Source of the DNA: Paenibacillus senegalimassiliensis
GTDB lineage: Bacteria > Bacillota > Bacilli > Paenibacillales > Paenibacillaceae
Reading direction: 5' to 3'
Length of the DNA: 64,000 nucleotides
NCBI RefSeq assembly: GCF_001486585.1
Contig: NZ_LN909046.1
Span: 248,001-312,000, forward strand
Both the position numbers and the translations under genes were made by a program. Positions 26,937 to 35,352 of the stretch are shown piece after piece (position 1 is the first letter of the stretch; each line of letters begins with the position of its first letter). The notes under the pieces were generated by a model. It saw nothing but the letters and a program-made list of their open reading frames with translations. It was not told the origin of the DNA and made no database searches.

Positions 26937-28060
26937 CGGAGGTAGAGAGCGCGGATCGCGCGCTTCGTTGCAGCGGTTGTGGTATTTTGCTGCAAAGTGA
27001 GAACCCCGGGAAGCCGGGATTTGCCCCGGAGCAGGCGTTATCGAAGGAACCGGTGATTTGCCAGCGTTGTTTCCGGATTAAGAACTACAATGAGTCCTCA
27101 TCAGTCACAGTAGAACAGGATGAATTCCTGCGTCTGCTCGCACAGATTGGACAGAAGGAAGCACTGGTCATTCATATCGTCGATTTGTTTGACTTTCAAG
27201 GTAGCTTGATTTCCGGTTTGCAGCGGTTTGTGGGCAGTAATCCAGTATTACTGGCCGTCAACAAAACGGACTTGTTGCCCAAGGTAACGAACTGGAACAA
27301 AGTGCGCAATTGGGTGCAGAAGGAAGCCAAGGATATGGGCCTGAAGGTAGAGGACGTTATCCTGTGCAGCGCGAAGCAGAACAGCGGGTTTGACCGCTTG
27401 CTGGATGCTATAGCCGAACGACGTGGAGATCGCGACGTGTATGTTGTGGGAGCAACCAATGTGGGTAAATCTACGTTAATCAATCGGCTTATTCGCGACT
27501 ATAGCGATTTGGAGCAGGAGCTTACCGTCTCCCGTTATCCGGGAACGACACTCGATATGGTTCATATTCCGCTCGATGATGGTCGGGCTATTATTGATAC
27601 GCCGGGAATCGTGTATCCTTCACGCTATAGTGAACTGGTGGCCCCGGTCGATCTGGCCGTGCTTATGCCAGAGAAGACGCTCAAGCCGGCCGTCTATCAA
27701 TTGAACGAGGGGCAAACGCTCTTCTTCGGCGGGTTTGGCCGTTTTGACTTTATTCAAGGGGAACGTCAGTCCTTTACCTGCTTCATCAGCGGGCGTTTGC
27801 CGATTCATCGCACGAAGCTGGAACGGGCTGATGAACTGTTCGTAAATCATGCCGGGGAGATGTTGTCTCCGCCAAACCGGGAGAATTTTGAGAGCTTGCC
27901 GGAGTGGACGCGTCATGAGTTCCGTATTCCTAAGGGAAGCCGCAGCGATCTGTTCATTTCGGGGCTAGGCTGGATCAAGATCAATAATGATTTGGGCGCC
28001 GTTATTGCCGCGCATGTGCCTAAGGGCGTGAAGGTGCTGGTACGTCCTTCGCTTATTTAA
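26933..28060 (+). CDS. yqeH: Ribosome biogenesis GTPase YqeH
   Basis: This 375-residue circularly permuted GTPase is needed for 30S subunit assembly. An N-terminal zinc finger (CSGCG, then CQRCF) is followed by GTPase motifs in permuted order: NKTDLL (G4), SAK (G5), GATNVGKSTLINRL (G1), then DTPGI (G3). A C-terminal RNA-binding domain follows. The in-frame codon at 26909 is less likely as a start, because the GGAGGAGG site lies just upstream of the ATG at 26933. This ATG overlaps the yqeG stop. Confidence 0.96.
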   Translation: MTEVESADRALRCSGCGILLQSENPGKPGFAPEQALSKEPVICQRCFRIKNYNESSSVTVEQDEFLRLLAQIGQKEALVIHIVDLFDFQGSLISGLQRFVGSNPVLLAVNKTDLLPKVTNWNKVRNWVQKEAKDMGLKVEDVILCSAKQNSGFDRLLDAIAERRGDRDVYVVGATNVGKSTLINRLIRDYSDLEQELTVSRYPGTTLDMVHIPLDDGRAIIDTPGIVYPSRYSELVAPVDLAVLMPEKTLKPAVYQLNEGQTLFFGGFGRFDFIQGERQSFTCFISGRLPIHRTKLERADELFVNHAGEMLSPPNRENFESLPEWTRHEFRIPKGSRSDLFISGLGWIKINNDLGAVIAAHVPKGVKVLVRPSLI

Positions 28061-28110
28061 CGCAAGACGTGGCAGAGCCGTTTAATTTAAGTCGATTTGG
28101 GGGAGACAAC

Positions 28111-29010
28111 ATGGAGAAGCAAGCAACTCATACCGAACTCAAGCTGCATGAAGGGCAGGAAGTAGGCAAAGATAATCTGCCGCTGCTCCTTGGAGTCCTC
28201 GGTGATCCCATCGTTCACTCCAAATCACCGATTATGCATAGAGCTGCGTTGCAATCCTGTGGTCTGACCGGTGCGTATCTGCCGTTTCACGTCAAGCCGG
28301 AGCGGCTAGGTGAAGCTATTGGGGGGATTCGGGCACTAGGGTTCCGCGGGATCAATGTGACCGTGCCACATAAGCTGGAGGTTATGAATTACCTGGATCA
28401 TATCGACGAAGGAGCCAAGCTGATCGGTGCCGTCAATACCATTGTGAATGACGGCGGTATTCTGACGGGCTACAATACGGACGGAATTGGATATGTGCGT
28501 TCTTTGAAAGAAGAAGCCGTACCCGACCTTCGAGGCAAGCGAATTCTGGTCTTGGGCTCGGGCGGGGCGGCTCGCGGTATCATTCATGCGCTGCTCCAAG
28601 AGCAGCCTGAACAGGTGGTTGTGGCTAATCGGACGGCGGCTAAAGCGCTCGAACTCGCTGCGGAATGGGCGCATCTCGGTCATTTGATCGGTTGTGCGAT
28701 GGAAGAAGCGAACAATTTCTTGGAACAATGCGACATCGTCATTAATACAACGACCCTGGGTATGTATCCTCATGTGGATGAATGTCCACTGGATGTGGAT
28801 GCAATTCCATCTGGGATTGTCGTTAGTGATTTGATTTATAATCCGCTCAAGACCAAGCTGCTTGTGCAGGCCGAAGCTAGAAGCTGTACGGTCCATGGGG
28901 GTCTGGGGATGTTTGTATACCAGGGTGCTTATGCGTTCGAACACTGGACGGGTCTGCCTGCTCCTGTAGAAGCGATGCGAGCCGTGGTTATGGAGAGCAT
29001 GTCTCAGTAG
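28111..29010 (+). CDS. aroE: Shikimate dehydrogenase
   Basis: The enzyme reduces 3-dehydroshikimate to shikimate with NADPH in aromatic amino acid synthesis. Motifs: SKSPIMHRAAL (shikimate binding), NVTVPHK with the catalytic Lys, GYNTDGIGY with the catalytic Asp, the nucleotide-binding GSGGAARGI, and NTTTLGM. The GGGGGAG before the ATG at 28111 decides for this start (299 residues). It still has an N-terminal tail of about 25 residues before the core begins at LLGVLGDP, longer than most AroE proteins. It lies 50 bp after yqeH. Confidence 0.95.
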   Translation: MEKQATHTELKLHEGQEVGKDNLPLLLGVLGDPIVHSKSPIMHRAALQSCGLTGAYLPFHVKPERLGEAIGGIRALGFRGINVTVPHKLEVMNYLDHIDEGAKLIGAVNTIVNDGGILTGYNTDGIGYVRSLKEEAVPDLRGKRILVLGSGGAARGIIHALLQEQPEQVVVANRTAAKALELAAEWAHLGHLIGCAMEEANNFLEQCDIVINTTTLGMYPHVDECPLDVDAIPSGIVVSDLIYNPLKTKLLVQAEARSCTVHGGLGMFVYQGAYAFEHWTGLPAPVEAMRAVVMESMSQ

Positions 29011-29053
29011 CCATAATAAATGACCTATATGAAGGTAAGGAGTTTTGCATAAC

Positions 29054-29350
29054 ATGTTAACAGGAAAACAAAAACGATATTTGCGCGGTTTGGCGCATGA
29101 ATTACAGCCTATTTTTCAAGTGGGCAAGGGCGGTACCAACGAGCACATGATCAAACAGATCGCGGAGGCACTGGAACGTCGGGAGTTGATCAAGGTGTCC
29201 ATACTGAACAACAACCTGGAAGTTCCCCAGGAGATTGCTGAAGAGTTGGCCTCTGGCGCAGGGGCAGAACTGGTGCAATTGATCGGCCGTACGGTGATTC
29301 TGTACAAGGAATCACGTGAATACAAGCAAATCGTATTGCCCTCGAACTGA
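29054..29350 (+). CDS. yhbY: YhbY/YqeI family RNA-binding protein (CRM domain)
   Basis: The 98-residue protein is a single CRM domain with the typical LTGKQKRYLRGLAHEL start, the VGKGG loop and ALERRELIKVSILNN. Such proteins bind RNA and associate with pre-50S ribosomal particles. TAAGGAG at 29036-29042 favours the ATG at 29054 over a TTG at 29045, which would be too near. The length fits B. subtilis YqeI. It sits in the conserved ribosome and NAD block. Confidence 0.94.
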   Translation: MLTGKQKRYLRGLAHELQPIFQVGKGGTNEHMIKQIAEALERRELIKVSILNNNLEVPQEIAEELASGAGAELVQLIGRTVILYKESREYKQIVLPSN

Positions 29351-29365
29351 TAGGAGGGGCTGTAC

Positions 29366-29959
29366 ATGAAAAAGGTCGGAATTATGGGTGGGGCATTTGA
29401 TCCCATTCATCTGGGGCATCTGCTCGCGGCTGAAGCCGCAAGGGAGCAGTATCAATTGGAAGAGGTCTGGTTCATGCCCTCGCATATTCCTCCCCACAAG
29501 CATCAGGCTGGTGTCAGCGGGCAACAGCGTCTGGAGATGGTCGAGGCAGCGGTACGAAGTCATCCGGGATTCAAGCCGATTGACATTGAACTGCGCCGGG
29601 GTGGCGTATCTTATACCGTGGAGACCATTCGGGAGATCCGCTCACTGCACCCCGAGTTGGAGCTGTATTTTATCATCGGAGCCGACATGGTCAATTACCT
29701 TCCCAAATGGGAGGGGATTGAGGATTTGGTCAAGATGCTGTCTTTCATCGGGTTACAGCGTCCCGGAAGCTTCCTCGAACTGGACGTGTTGCCACCGTTC
29801 ATTCAGCAGGCAGTTCAATTGGCTGAGATGCCACTGGTCGATATTTCTTCCAGTCTGATCCGCAGCCGATTACTGGCAGGACGCTCGGTCCGTTATATGG
29901 TGCCTGACTCCGTGTATGAGTATATGACAAGGAGCGGATTGTATGGATTACAACCGTGA
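29366..29959 (+). CDS. nadD: Nicotinate-nucleotide adenylyltransferase
   Basis: The 197-residue enzyme makes nicotinate adenine dinucleotide from nicotinate mononucleotide and ATP, the adenylation step of NAD synthesis. The nucleotidyltransferase signature GGAFDPIHLGHLL at residues 8-20 and the C-terminal ISSSLIRSRL motif are present, with MPSHIPPHK in between. It overlaps yqeK by 17 bases. AGGAGGGG precedes the ATG. Confidence 0.96.
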   Translation: MKKVGIMGGAFDPIHLGHLLAAEAAREQYQLEEVWFMPSHIPPHKHQAGVSGQQRLEMVEAAVRSHPGFKPIDIELRRGGVSYTVETIREIRSLHPELELYFIIGADMVNYLPKWEGIEDLVKMLSFIGLQRPGSFLELDVLPPFIQQAVQLAEMPLVDISSSLIRSRLLAGRSVRYMVPDSVYEYMTRSGLYGLQP

Positions 29960-30530
29960 TGCATTGATAGCTGCCGTATCGGCGGGCATGCCCGCCAAAC
30001 GGTGGAAGCATGTGGAAGGCGTGATGGAGAGCGCTGTTCTCCTGGCGAAGCGGTATGGAGCTGATCCCGTAAAGGCGGATTTGGCTGCGCTGTTGCATGA
30101 CTTGGCCAAGTTTTGGGCGATTGACAAGCAAGAGGAGATTGTTCGGAATCATGGGCTGAATGCGGAACTGTTAGAGCATGATAAGCAATTGCTTCATGCC
30201 GAGGTAGGTGCCTATATCGCTCGTGTGGAGTATGGGGTACAGGACGTAGAGGTTCTGGATGCGGTACGTTATCATACTTCCGGGAGAATCGGGATGACCT
30301 TGCTAGACAAGATCGTTTGTCTGGCTGATTATATTGAACCGGGAAGAGAGTTCCCCGGTGTGGACCATATTCGTGAGCTGGCGGAGAAAAGTCTGGAGGA
30401 CGCGCTGATTGCCGGGTTCGATTCGACGATTTCTTTTTTACTGGAGAAGGGCAAACCGATTTTCCCCCTTACTGTGCTTGCACGTAATGATTTGATTAAG
30501 CAAAGAACAAAATCTAAGGAGGCTGAGTGA
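29943..30530 (+). CDS. yqeK: YqeK, HD domain symmetrical Ap4A hydrolase
   Basis: The 195-residue HD-domain hydrolase has metal-binding residues in HVEGVMESAVLLAKRYG, LAALLHDLAK, HAEVGA and VRYHTSG. YqeK proteins cleave diadenosine tetraphosphate symmetrically to ADP, using a di-iron centre. The gene overlaps nadD and touches rsfS, with AAGGAG just upstream of the ATG at 29943. Confidence 0.94.
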   Translation: MDYNRDALIAAVSAGMPAKRWKHVEGVMESAVLLAKRYGADPVKADLAALLHDLAKFWAIDKQEEIVRNHGLNAELLEHDKQLLHAEVGAYIARVEYGVQDVEVLDAVRYHTSGRIGMTLLDKIVCLADYIEPGREFPGVDHIRELAEKSLEDALIAGFDSTISFLLEKGKPIFPLTVLARNDLIKQRTKSKEAE

Positions 30531-30878
30531 ATGGCTGTAAATTCACATGAATTATTGAATTTGGCGGTTCAGGCTGCGGATGATAAGAAAGCGATGAACA
30601 TCGTAGCTTTGGATTTGAAAGGGATTTCCCTGATTGCTGATTACTTCGTGATCTGTCACGGTAATTCGGATACCCAGGTTCAAGCAATTGCAACTGAGGT
30701 TCGTAAAAGAGCACAGGAGGCGGGAGTAAACATCCGTGGCATAGAAGGTATGGATGCAGCTCGTTGGGTACTGATGGATTTGGGTGATGTCGTGGTTCAC
30801 ATCTTCCACCGTGATGAACGCGAGTTTTATAATATTGAGCGCTTGTGGTCAGACGCTAAAGTTGTGGAGACGGTATGA
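30531..30878 (+). CDS. rsfS: Ribosome silencing factor RsfS
   Basis: The 115-residue protein binds ribosomal protein uL14 and prevents joining of the 30S and 50S subunits when nutrients are scarce. Conserved segments: ADYFVICHGNSDTQVQAIA and WVLMDLGDVVVHIFHRDEREFYNIERLW. The ATG follows the yqeK stop directly, with AAGGAGG upstream. It overlaps the next gene by four bases. Confidence 0.96.
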   Translation: MAVNSHELLNLAVQAADDKKAMNIVALDLKGISLIADYFVICHGNSDTQVQAIATEVRKRAQEAGVNIRGIEGMDAARWVLMDLGDVVVHIFHRDEREFYNIERLWSDAKVVETV

Positions 30879-31780
30879 GCTTAATCGCAGGTACTGTTGT
30901 TCAATTGCCGATTGATCGCGAGGTTTCTCCCTACGGATATTTTCTGAGTGCAGGTGATCAGGATGTATTGTTGCATTATTCAGAATTGACCCGTCAGGTG
31001 AAACCAGGCGAAACGGTGGAAGTATTTATGTTCTATGATACGGAGGACCGGATTGCGGCCACGATGAAGCGCCCTTATCTAACGCTGGGTGAACTGGCGT
31101 TGCTTGAGGTAGCCGATGTACATCCACGGCTCGGCTGTTTCCTGGAGATGGGGCTGGGCCGTCAATTGCTGCTTCCCATCCGCGAGCTCCCTGAACTGAA
31201 GGAATTGCATCCTCAGGTTGGCGACCATGTCTATGTGATTATGGAGCATGACAAGCAGGGGCGGCTTAAGGCCAAGCTGGCGGGTGAGCAGGAGCTTGCT
31301 CCTCATGCGTTCCATGCCCCAGAATCCTGGAGGAACGAATGGATGGATGCCATCGTGTACAAGCCGCTGCAAATGGGTACCTTTGTCGTTGTGCAGGGCG
31401 GGGTGCTTGGATTTGGAGCTATCGGCATGATTCATTCGTCAGAGCGTAATCGCTTGCTGCGGCTAGGTGAACGGGTGCAGGCACGCATTGCCCATATCCG
31501 TGAGGATGGGCGGGTGAACCTGGCCATGGCGCCGCGTAAGGAGATTGGTATGGATCAGGATGCGGAGCGGATCATGGCCTACCTGACAAGCCGTCCTGGC
31601 GGCAGCATGCCGTATTCTGACAGCACTCCACCGGACTTGATCAAACAGCGCTTCTCGATTAGCAAAGCCGCATTTAAGCGGGCGCTGGGGAAGCTGATGA
31701 AGGAAGGCAAGGTTGTGCAGCGGGAGAACTGGACGCATCTGGTACAGGAGCCGCAGGAAAGCAACCAGACCGAGCAGTAA
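30875..31780 (+). CDS. cvfB: CvfB/YitL family S1-like RNA-binding protein
   Basis: The 301-residue protein has three S1-like beta barrels and a C-terminal winged helix (SISKAAFKRALGKLMKEGKVV). Diagnostic strings are GYFLSAG, DVLLHYSEL, GFGAIGMIHSSERNRLLRLGERV and GSMPYSDSTPPDLI. CvfB proteins bind RNA and influence virulence-factor expression in Staphylococcus. In Bacillus subtilis the gene (yitL) is elsewhere. Here it is coupled by ATGA overlap to rsfS and sits between rsfS and the methyltransferase gene. Confidence 0.92.
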   Translation: MSLIAGTVVQLPIDREVSPYGYFLSAGDQDVLLHYSELTRQVKPGETVEVFMFYDTEDRIAATMKRPYLTLGELALLEVADVHPRLGCFLEMGLGRQLLLPIRELPELKELHPQVGDHVYVIMEHDKQGRLKAKLAGEQELAPHAFHAPESWRNEWMDAIVYKPLQMGTFVVVQGGVLGFGAIGMIHSSERNRLLRLGERVQARIAHIREDGRVNLAMAPRKEIGMDQDAERIMAYLTSRPGGSMPYSDSTPPDLIKQRFSISKAAFKRALGKLMKEGKVVQRENWTHLVQEPQESNQTEQ

Positions 31781-31816
31781 TATTTGCATCTATAGAAAGC
31801 GGTGACAAGTACAACG

Positions 31817-32590
31817 ATGGCTTCCTATCGGAAATTTGCTTACGTGTATGATGAGTTAATGGAGGATATGCCGTACCCGGATTGGATTCGGTTCGCAAGG
31901 ACAGCTTGGGAACGCCACGGGATGCCCCGAACCGTTGTTGATTTGGGCTGCGGAACAGGGAGCATTACCATTCCGCTCGTGAATGCAGGATTTGAGGTAA
32001 CCGGCATTGATTTGTCCTCGGACATGCTGTCAGTGGCCCGGCGCAAGATGGATGCAACTCCCCAGGGAACCAGATTGCTGCGTGAGGGAAGCGTTCGCTG
32101 GGTTCAGCAGGATATGACAGATTGGGCCGTACCGGAGCCGGTAGATGCCGTAATTTCTTTTTGTGATTGCTTGAATTACTTGTTGAAAGAGGACGAGATC
32201 GTGCGAACCTTTCGCCGCACCTATGAGAACCTGAAGCCGGGTGGTACGTTCTTGTTCGATGTGCACCATCCGAATACCCTGGCCCGTTATGAGGAAGAGC
32301 AGCCGTTCATATGGGATGAATCCGGCGTAGCTTATATCTGGACTTGCGAGCGAGATGCCCGTCTTAACGAGATAGAACATCACTTGACGATCTTCGCACG
32401 CGAGGAAGAACAGGGACCGGGATTATACCGCCGCTTTGAGGAGACGCATACTCAGCGGGCCTACGATCCGCTCTGGATGAAGGAAGAGCTTAGACGCTGT
32501 GGCTTCAGCCAAATTACCTGCTATGCGGATTTTGAGTGGGTTGAAGCCGTAGATGAAGCGGCCCGGATATTTTTTGTGGCGGTAAAATAA
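31817..32590 (+). CDS. yqeM: Class I SAM-dependent methyltransferase, YqeM-like
   Basis: The protein of about 257 residues has a Rossmann methyltransferase fold with motif I VVDLGCGTGSITIPL, an acidic loop GIDLSSDMLSVARRKM, and DAVISFCDCLNYLL with KPGGTFLFDVHHP. It matches YqeM of B. subtilis in sequence type and position at the end of the yqe block. The substrate is not known. The ATG at 31817 is preferred over the in-frame GTG at 31802 because the N-terminus then reads MASYRKFAYVYDELM, as in relatives. Confidence 0.88.
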   Translation: MASYRKFAYVYDELMEDMPYPDWIRFARTAWERHGMPRTVVDLGCGTGSITIPLVNAGFEVTGIDLSSDMLSVARRKMDATPQGTRLLREGSVRWVQQDMTDWAVPEPVDAVISFCDCLNYLLKEDEIVRTFRRTYENLKPGGTFLFDVHHPNTLARYEEEQPFIWDESGVAYIWTCERDARLNEIEHHLTIFAREEEQGPGLYRRFEETHTQRAYDPLWMKEELRRCGFSQITCYADFEWVEAVDEAARIFFVAVK

Positions 32591-32621
32591 AAGAATTCAT
32601 GGGGAAAGCGAGTGCGGTGAG

Positions 32622-33272
32622 ATGAATAAGTCGATGACGTTGTTATTTCAAGGGGATTCTATTACGGACGGTAACCGGGATCGCGGTAACGATCTGAATC
32701 ATATTTTGGGACACAGCTATGCTTATATTATTGCTGCCAAGTTGGGACATGAATACGCTCATTTGCGCCCTAGCTTTATTAATCGCGGGGTAAGCGGTGA
32801 CCGTGCCTCGGATTTGTATGCTCGTTGGAATGAGGATGCCATCAGTCTCAAGCCGGATGTAATCAGTCTTCTTATCGGCGTGAACGATGCCTGGCGGCAG
32901 ATGAATGGCGAGCCTAGTGGGGCAACAGATCGTTTTGAACGCGCCTATCTGCATTTGCTTGAGGAGACGCGGGAAGTTCTGCCTGAGACGAAGTTGATCT
33001 TATGTGAACCCTTTATATTAAACACAGGTGCTCCTGCGGAAAAATGGGAGGAGTGGAAGGGGCTCGTATCCCGCTATCAAGCGATTGTATTGCGTTTGGC
33101 GGAGCAGTTTGGTGCGGTGCATGTCCCATTACAGAATGCTTTTGATCAAGCGGCACAGGTTGCGGGTCCTGCTTACTGGCTATGGGATGGGGTTCATCCG
33201 ACGGCAGCGGGTCATGATCTGGTTGCCAAGCGCTGGCTTGAGGTCGTAGGTAGCAGCGGGATTTTTCAGTAA
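32622..33272 (+). CDS. SGNH/GDSL family hydrolase
   Basis: The 216-residue protein is an SGNH-type esterase. Block I FQGDSITDGNRD carries the catalytic Ser13, block II Gly is in RGVSGDRAS, block III has LIGVNDAW, and block V DGVHPTAAGH carries the Asp and His. Relatives act as acyl or acetyl esterases on carbohydrates or lipids. No signal peptide is seen, so it is cytoplasmic. It lies between the yqeM-like gene and RNase J, probably co-transcribed. Confidence 0.9.
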   Translation: MNKSMTLLFQGDSITDGNRDRGNDLNHILGHSYAYIIAAKLGHEYAHLRPSFINRGVSGDRASDLYARWNEDAISLKPDVISLLIGVNDAWRQMNGEPSGATDRFERAYLHLLEETREVLPETKLILCEPFILNTGAPAEKWEEWKGLVSRYQAIVLRLAEQFGAVHVPLQNAFDQAAQVAGPAYWLWDGVHPTAAGHDLVAKRWLEVVGSSGIFQ

Positions 33273-33296
33273 TTGTCAGAGAGGATTAACAACCTA

Positions 33297-35015
33297 ATGA
33301 ATGAAGCAGCTAGTAAACCAGTTAAACCAGTCAAAAGTCATCGTCGGCTTAAATCTTCTCCACCCCCCGTGCGAATTTATTCGCTGGGCGGCATTGGGGA
33401 GATTGGCAAGAACATGTATGGTATTGAGTATAGGGATGAAATTATTCTCATTGATGCCGGGTTGAAATTTCCGGATTCTCGTCTGACGGGGATCGATTGC
33501 ATTGTGCCTGATATCAGTTATCTGATTGAAAACAAGCACAAAATGAAGGGATTGTTCCTGACCCATGGACATGAGGACCATATCGGTGCTATTCCTTATG
33601 TGCTGCGTCAGTTACAACTGCCTATCTATGGCGGACCGCTCACGATTGGATTGGTGAAAGCCAAGCTGGAGGAGCATCGTTTGCTTGGACAGGCTGAACT
33701 GCATGTTTACCAAGAGGAAGATCGCTATGCGTTCAAGCATCTGGCGGTTCACTTCTTCCGCACGACGCACAGCATTCCCGATGCCTTCGGTATCGTGGTG
33801 GATACGCCTTACGGCTCGGTAGTGCATACCGGGGACTTCAAGTTTGACTTTACGCCTGAGGATCGTCCAGCCAATCTGTTCAAGATGGCTAGTGTTGGCG
33901 GGGAAGGTGTGCTGGCATTGCTGGCGGACAGTACAAACAGCGAGAAGGAGGGGTTTACCCCTTCGGAACGGCGGGTTGGCGATGCCATCCTGAAGCAGTT
34001 CCAGGATTGCGATGGCCGGATATTGTTCGCGACCTTTGCTTCGAATGTACACCGTTTGCAGCAGGTTGTGGAAGCGGCAGCCTTATGCAAACGGAAAATC
34101 GCCGTCATTGGACGCAGTATGGAGAAGGTATTCAACATCGGTCAGGAATTGGGCTATATCCGTTTGCCAGAAGGAATGCTCATTGATGTGAAGCATATTG
34201 ATCGTTATCCAGACCATCAAGTGCTGATTGTCTGTACCGGTAGCCAAGGTGAGCCAAATGCAGCTCTCAGCCGGATCGCCTCAGGGGCACATCGTAATGT
34301 ACAGGTGTATCCTGGGGATACGGTGATTTATTCCTCGTCGCCAATTCCAGGCAACGGGCAAAATATCAATCGCAGCATCGATTTGCTGCTACGGGCTGGA
34401 GCCAATGTCATTTATGGCTCGGTATTCGACATTCATACTTCCGGCCATGGCTGCCGTGAGGATTTGAAGCTGATGCTCAGCTTTATCCGTCCGAAGTATT
34501 TCATTCCGATTCACGGTGAGTATCGCATGTTGTTGAGCCACCGCAACCTGGCCTTGCAGACCGGCATTTCTGATGATCGCATCTTCGTTATGAATATCGG
34601 AGATAGCTTATCGGTGTATCGTAACCGGGCCAAGCGGGGTAAAACAATTCCGTCCGGAGAAGTATTAATCAGCAATGGGGAAATGCGCTCCAATGAAGAT
34701 GCGCTGGTCCTCGAACGGATGGAGCTGGCACAGGAAGGGATCGTCATCGTGGTAATGACCGTTGATCGCAAGACGCGGCAAATTATGGCGGGACCGGATA
34801 TCGTCACACGTGGCTTCGTATACATGCAGGATGCCAGACCGTTATTACGGCGGGCTGAATCGATGCTGAAGCGAAATCTCAACCGCTTGGGCACCCAGAA
34901 GGAGTCCTATGATCGGACCGTCTGGCTACGGGCCACGCGGCAGGTACTGCGGCGTTATTTCATCAAAGAAGTCGGCCGTACCCCTCACATCATGCCTTCT
35001 ATTCTTGAAATATAA
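33297..35015 (+). CDS. rnj: Ribonuclease J
   Basis: The 572-residue protein is a beta-CASP metallo-beta-lactamase ribonuclease with 5'-exo and endonuclease activity in mRNA decay and RNA maturation. Visible motifs: LGGIGEIGKNMYG, motif 2 LTHGHEDHIGAIPYVL, LLADSTNSEKEGFT, FATFASNVHRLQQ, and motif C IPIHGEYRML. A short basic N-terminal extension precedes the core. The in-frame TTG at 33273 is less likely, since GAGAGGA lies between it and the ATG at 33297. The protein could be the J1 or J2 type. A strong terminator follows. Confidence 0.95.
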   Translation: MNEAASKPVKPVKSHRRLKSSPPPVRIYSLGGIGEIGKNMYGIEYRDEIILIDAGLKFPDSRLTGIDCIVPDISYLIENKHKMKGLFLTHGHEDHIGAIPYVLRQLQLPIYGGPLTIGLVKAKLEEHRLLGQAELHVYQEEDRYAFKHLAVHFFRTTHSIPDAFGIVVDTPYGSVVHTGDFKFDFTPEDRPANLFKMASVGGEGVLALLADSTNSEKEGFTPSERRVGDAILKQFQDCDGRILFATFASNVHRLQQVVEAAALCKRKIAVIGRSMEKVFNIGQELGYIRLPEGMLIDVKHIDRYPDHQVLIVCTGSQGEPNAALSRIASGAHRNVQVYPGDTVIYSSSPIPGNGQNINRSIDLLLRAGANVIYGSVFDIHTSGHGCREDLKLMLSFIRPKYFIPIHGEYRMLLSHRNLALQTGISDDRIFVMNIGDSLSVYRNRAKRGKTIPSGEVLISNGEMRSNEDALVLERMELAQEGIVIVVMTVDRKTRQIMAGPDIVTRGFVYMQDARPLLRRAESMLKRNLNRLGTQKESYDRTVWLRATRQVLRRYFIKEVGRTPHIMPSILEI

Positions 35016-35050
35016 TTTATGCGGAGTAGTTACTCTGGTTGAAGTCAAGC

Positions 35051-35086
35051 AAACAGCGATAGGTTGCGTCCTATCGCTGTTTTTTG
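35051..35086 (+). terminator. Rho-independent terminator after RNase J
   Basis: AAACAGCGATAGG pairs perfectly with CCTATCGCTGTTT, with a 6-base loop and a T run. It separates the housekeeping block from the toxin-antitoxin pair. Confidence 0.95.
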
Positions 35087-35140
35087 TTAGGAAGACGGAG
35101 CTGTTCAGCGGAACTGAGATGCCAGAGGCAGGGCTTAGCA

Positions 35141-35149
35141 TGGTATAAT
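35141..35149 (+). promoter_or_regulatory. Extended -10 promoter of the Fic toxin-antitoxin genes
   Basis: TGGTATAAT is a perfect TATAAT with the upstream TGN extension, 24 bp before the antitoxin start. No good -35 box is seen, as often with extended -10 promoters. Confidence 0.55.
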
Positions 35150-35172
35150 AGGTATAAAAAGGTGGTGCTTAT

Positions 35173-35352
35173 TTGAAAAACCTAGAGAAGTTGATTGAGC
35201 AGGTTAACGGTTCTATGTCGATAGAAGGAATGCCACTTACGGAAAGTGATAAAGAGAGAATCAGGCATTATGCTGGGGATGATGCGAAGGTTGAGGAAGC
35301 GGTAGCCGAACTCGTCAAGAAGCATACTTCTTCTAAGGAAGCATCCTCATGA
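35173..35352 (+). CDS. VbhA-type antitoxin of a class I Fic toxin
   Basis: A 59-residue protein starts at TTG 35173, with AGGTGG about 8 bases upstream, and overlaps the Fic gene by four bases. It carries the Fic-inhibitory helix motif [S/T]xxxE[G/N] as S14-M-S-I-E18-G19. A helical VbhA-like part follows (PLTESDKERIRHYAGDD, then VEEAVAELVKKH). In known systems the Glu of this motif enters the Fic active site and blocks ATP from binding productively. Its position, coupling to the toxin and motif together make the assignment good, though the sequence is short. Confidence 0.85.
   Translation: MKNLEKLIEQVNGSMSIEGMPLTESDKERIRHYAGDDAKVEEAVAELVKKHTSSKEASS

Noticed and set aside
28336-29055. Open frame of 239 codons on the minus strand
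   Set aside because: Antisense to aroE; no start signals and no domain features.
35016-35140. Signs of an integrase, attachment site or IS near the Fic module
   Set aside because: Only a terminator and a promoter are seen; no direct repeats or recombinase genes flank the pair.
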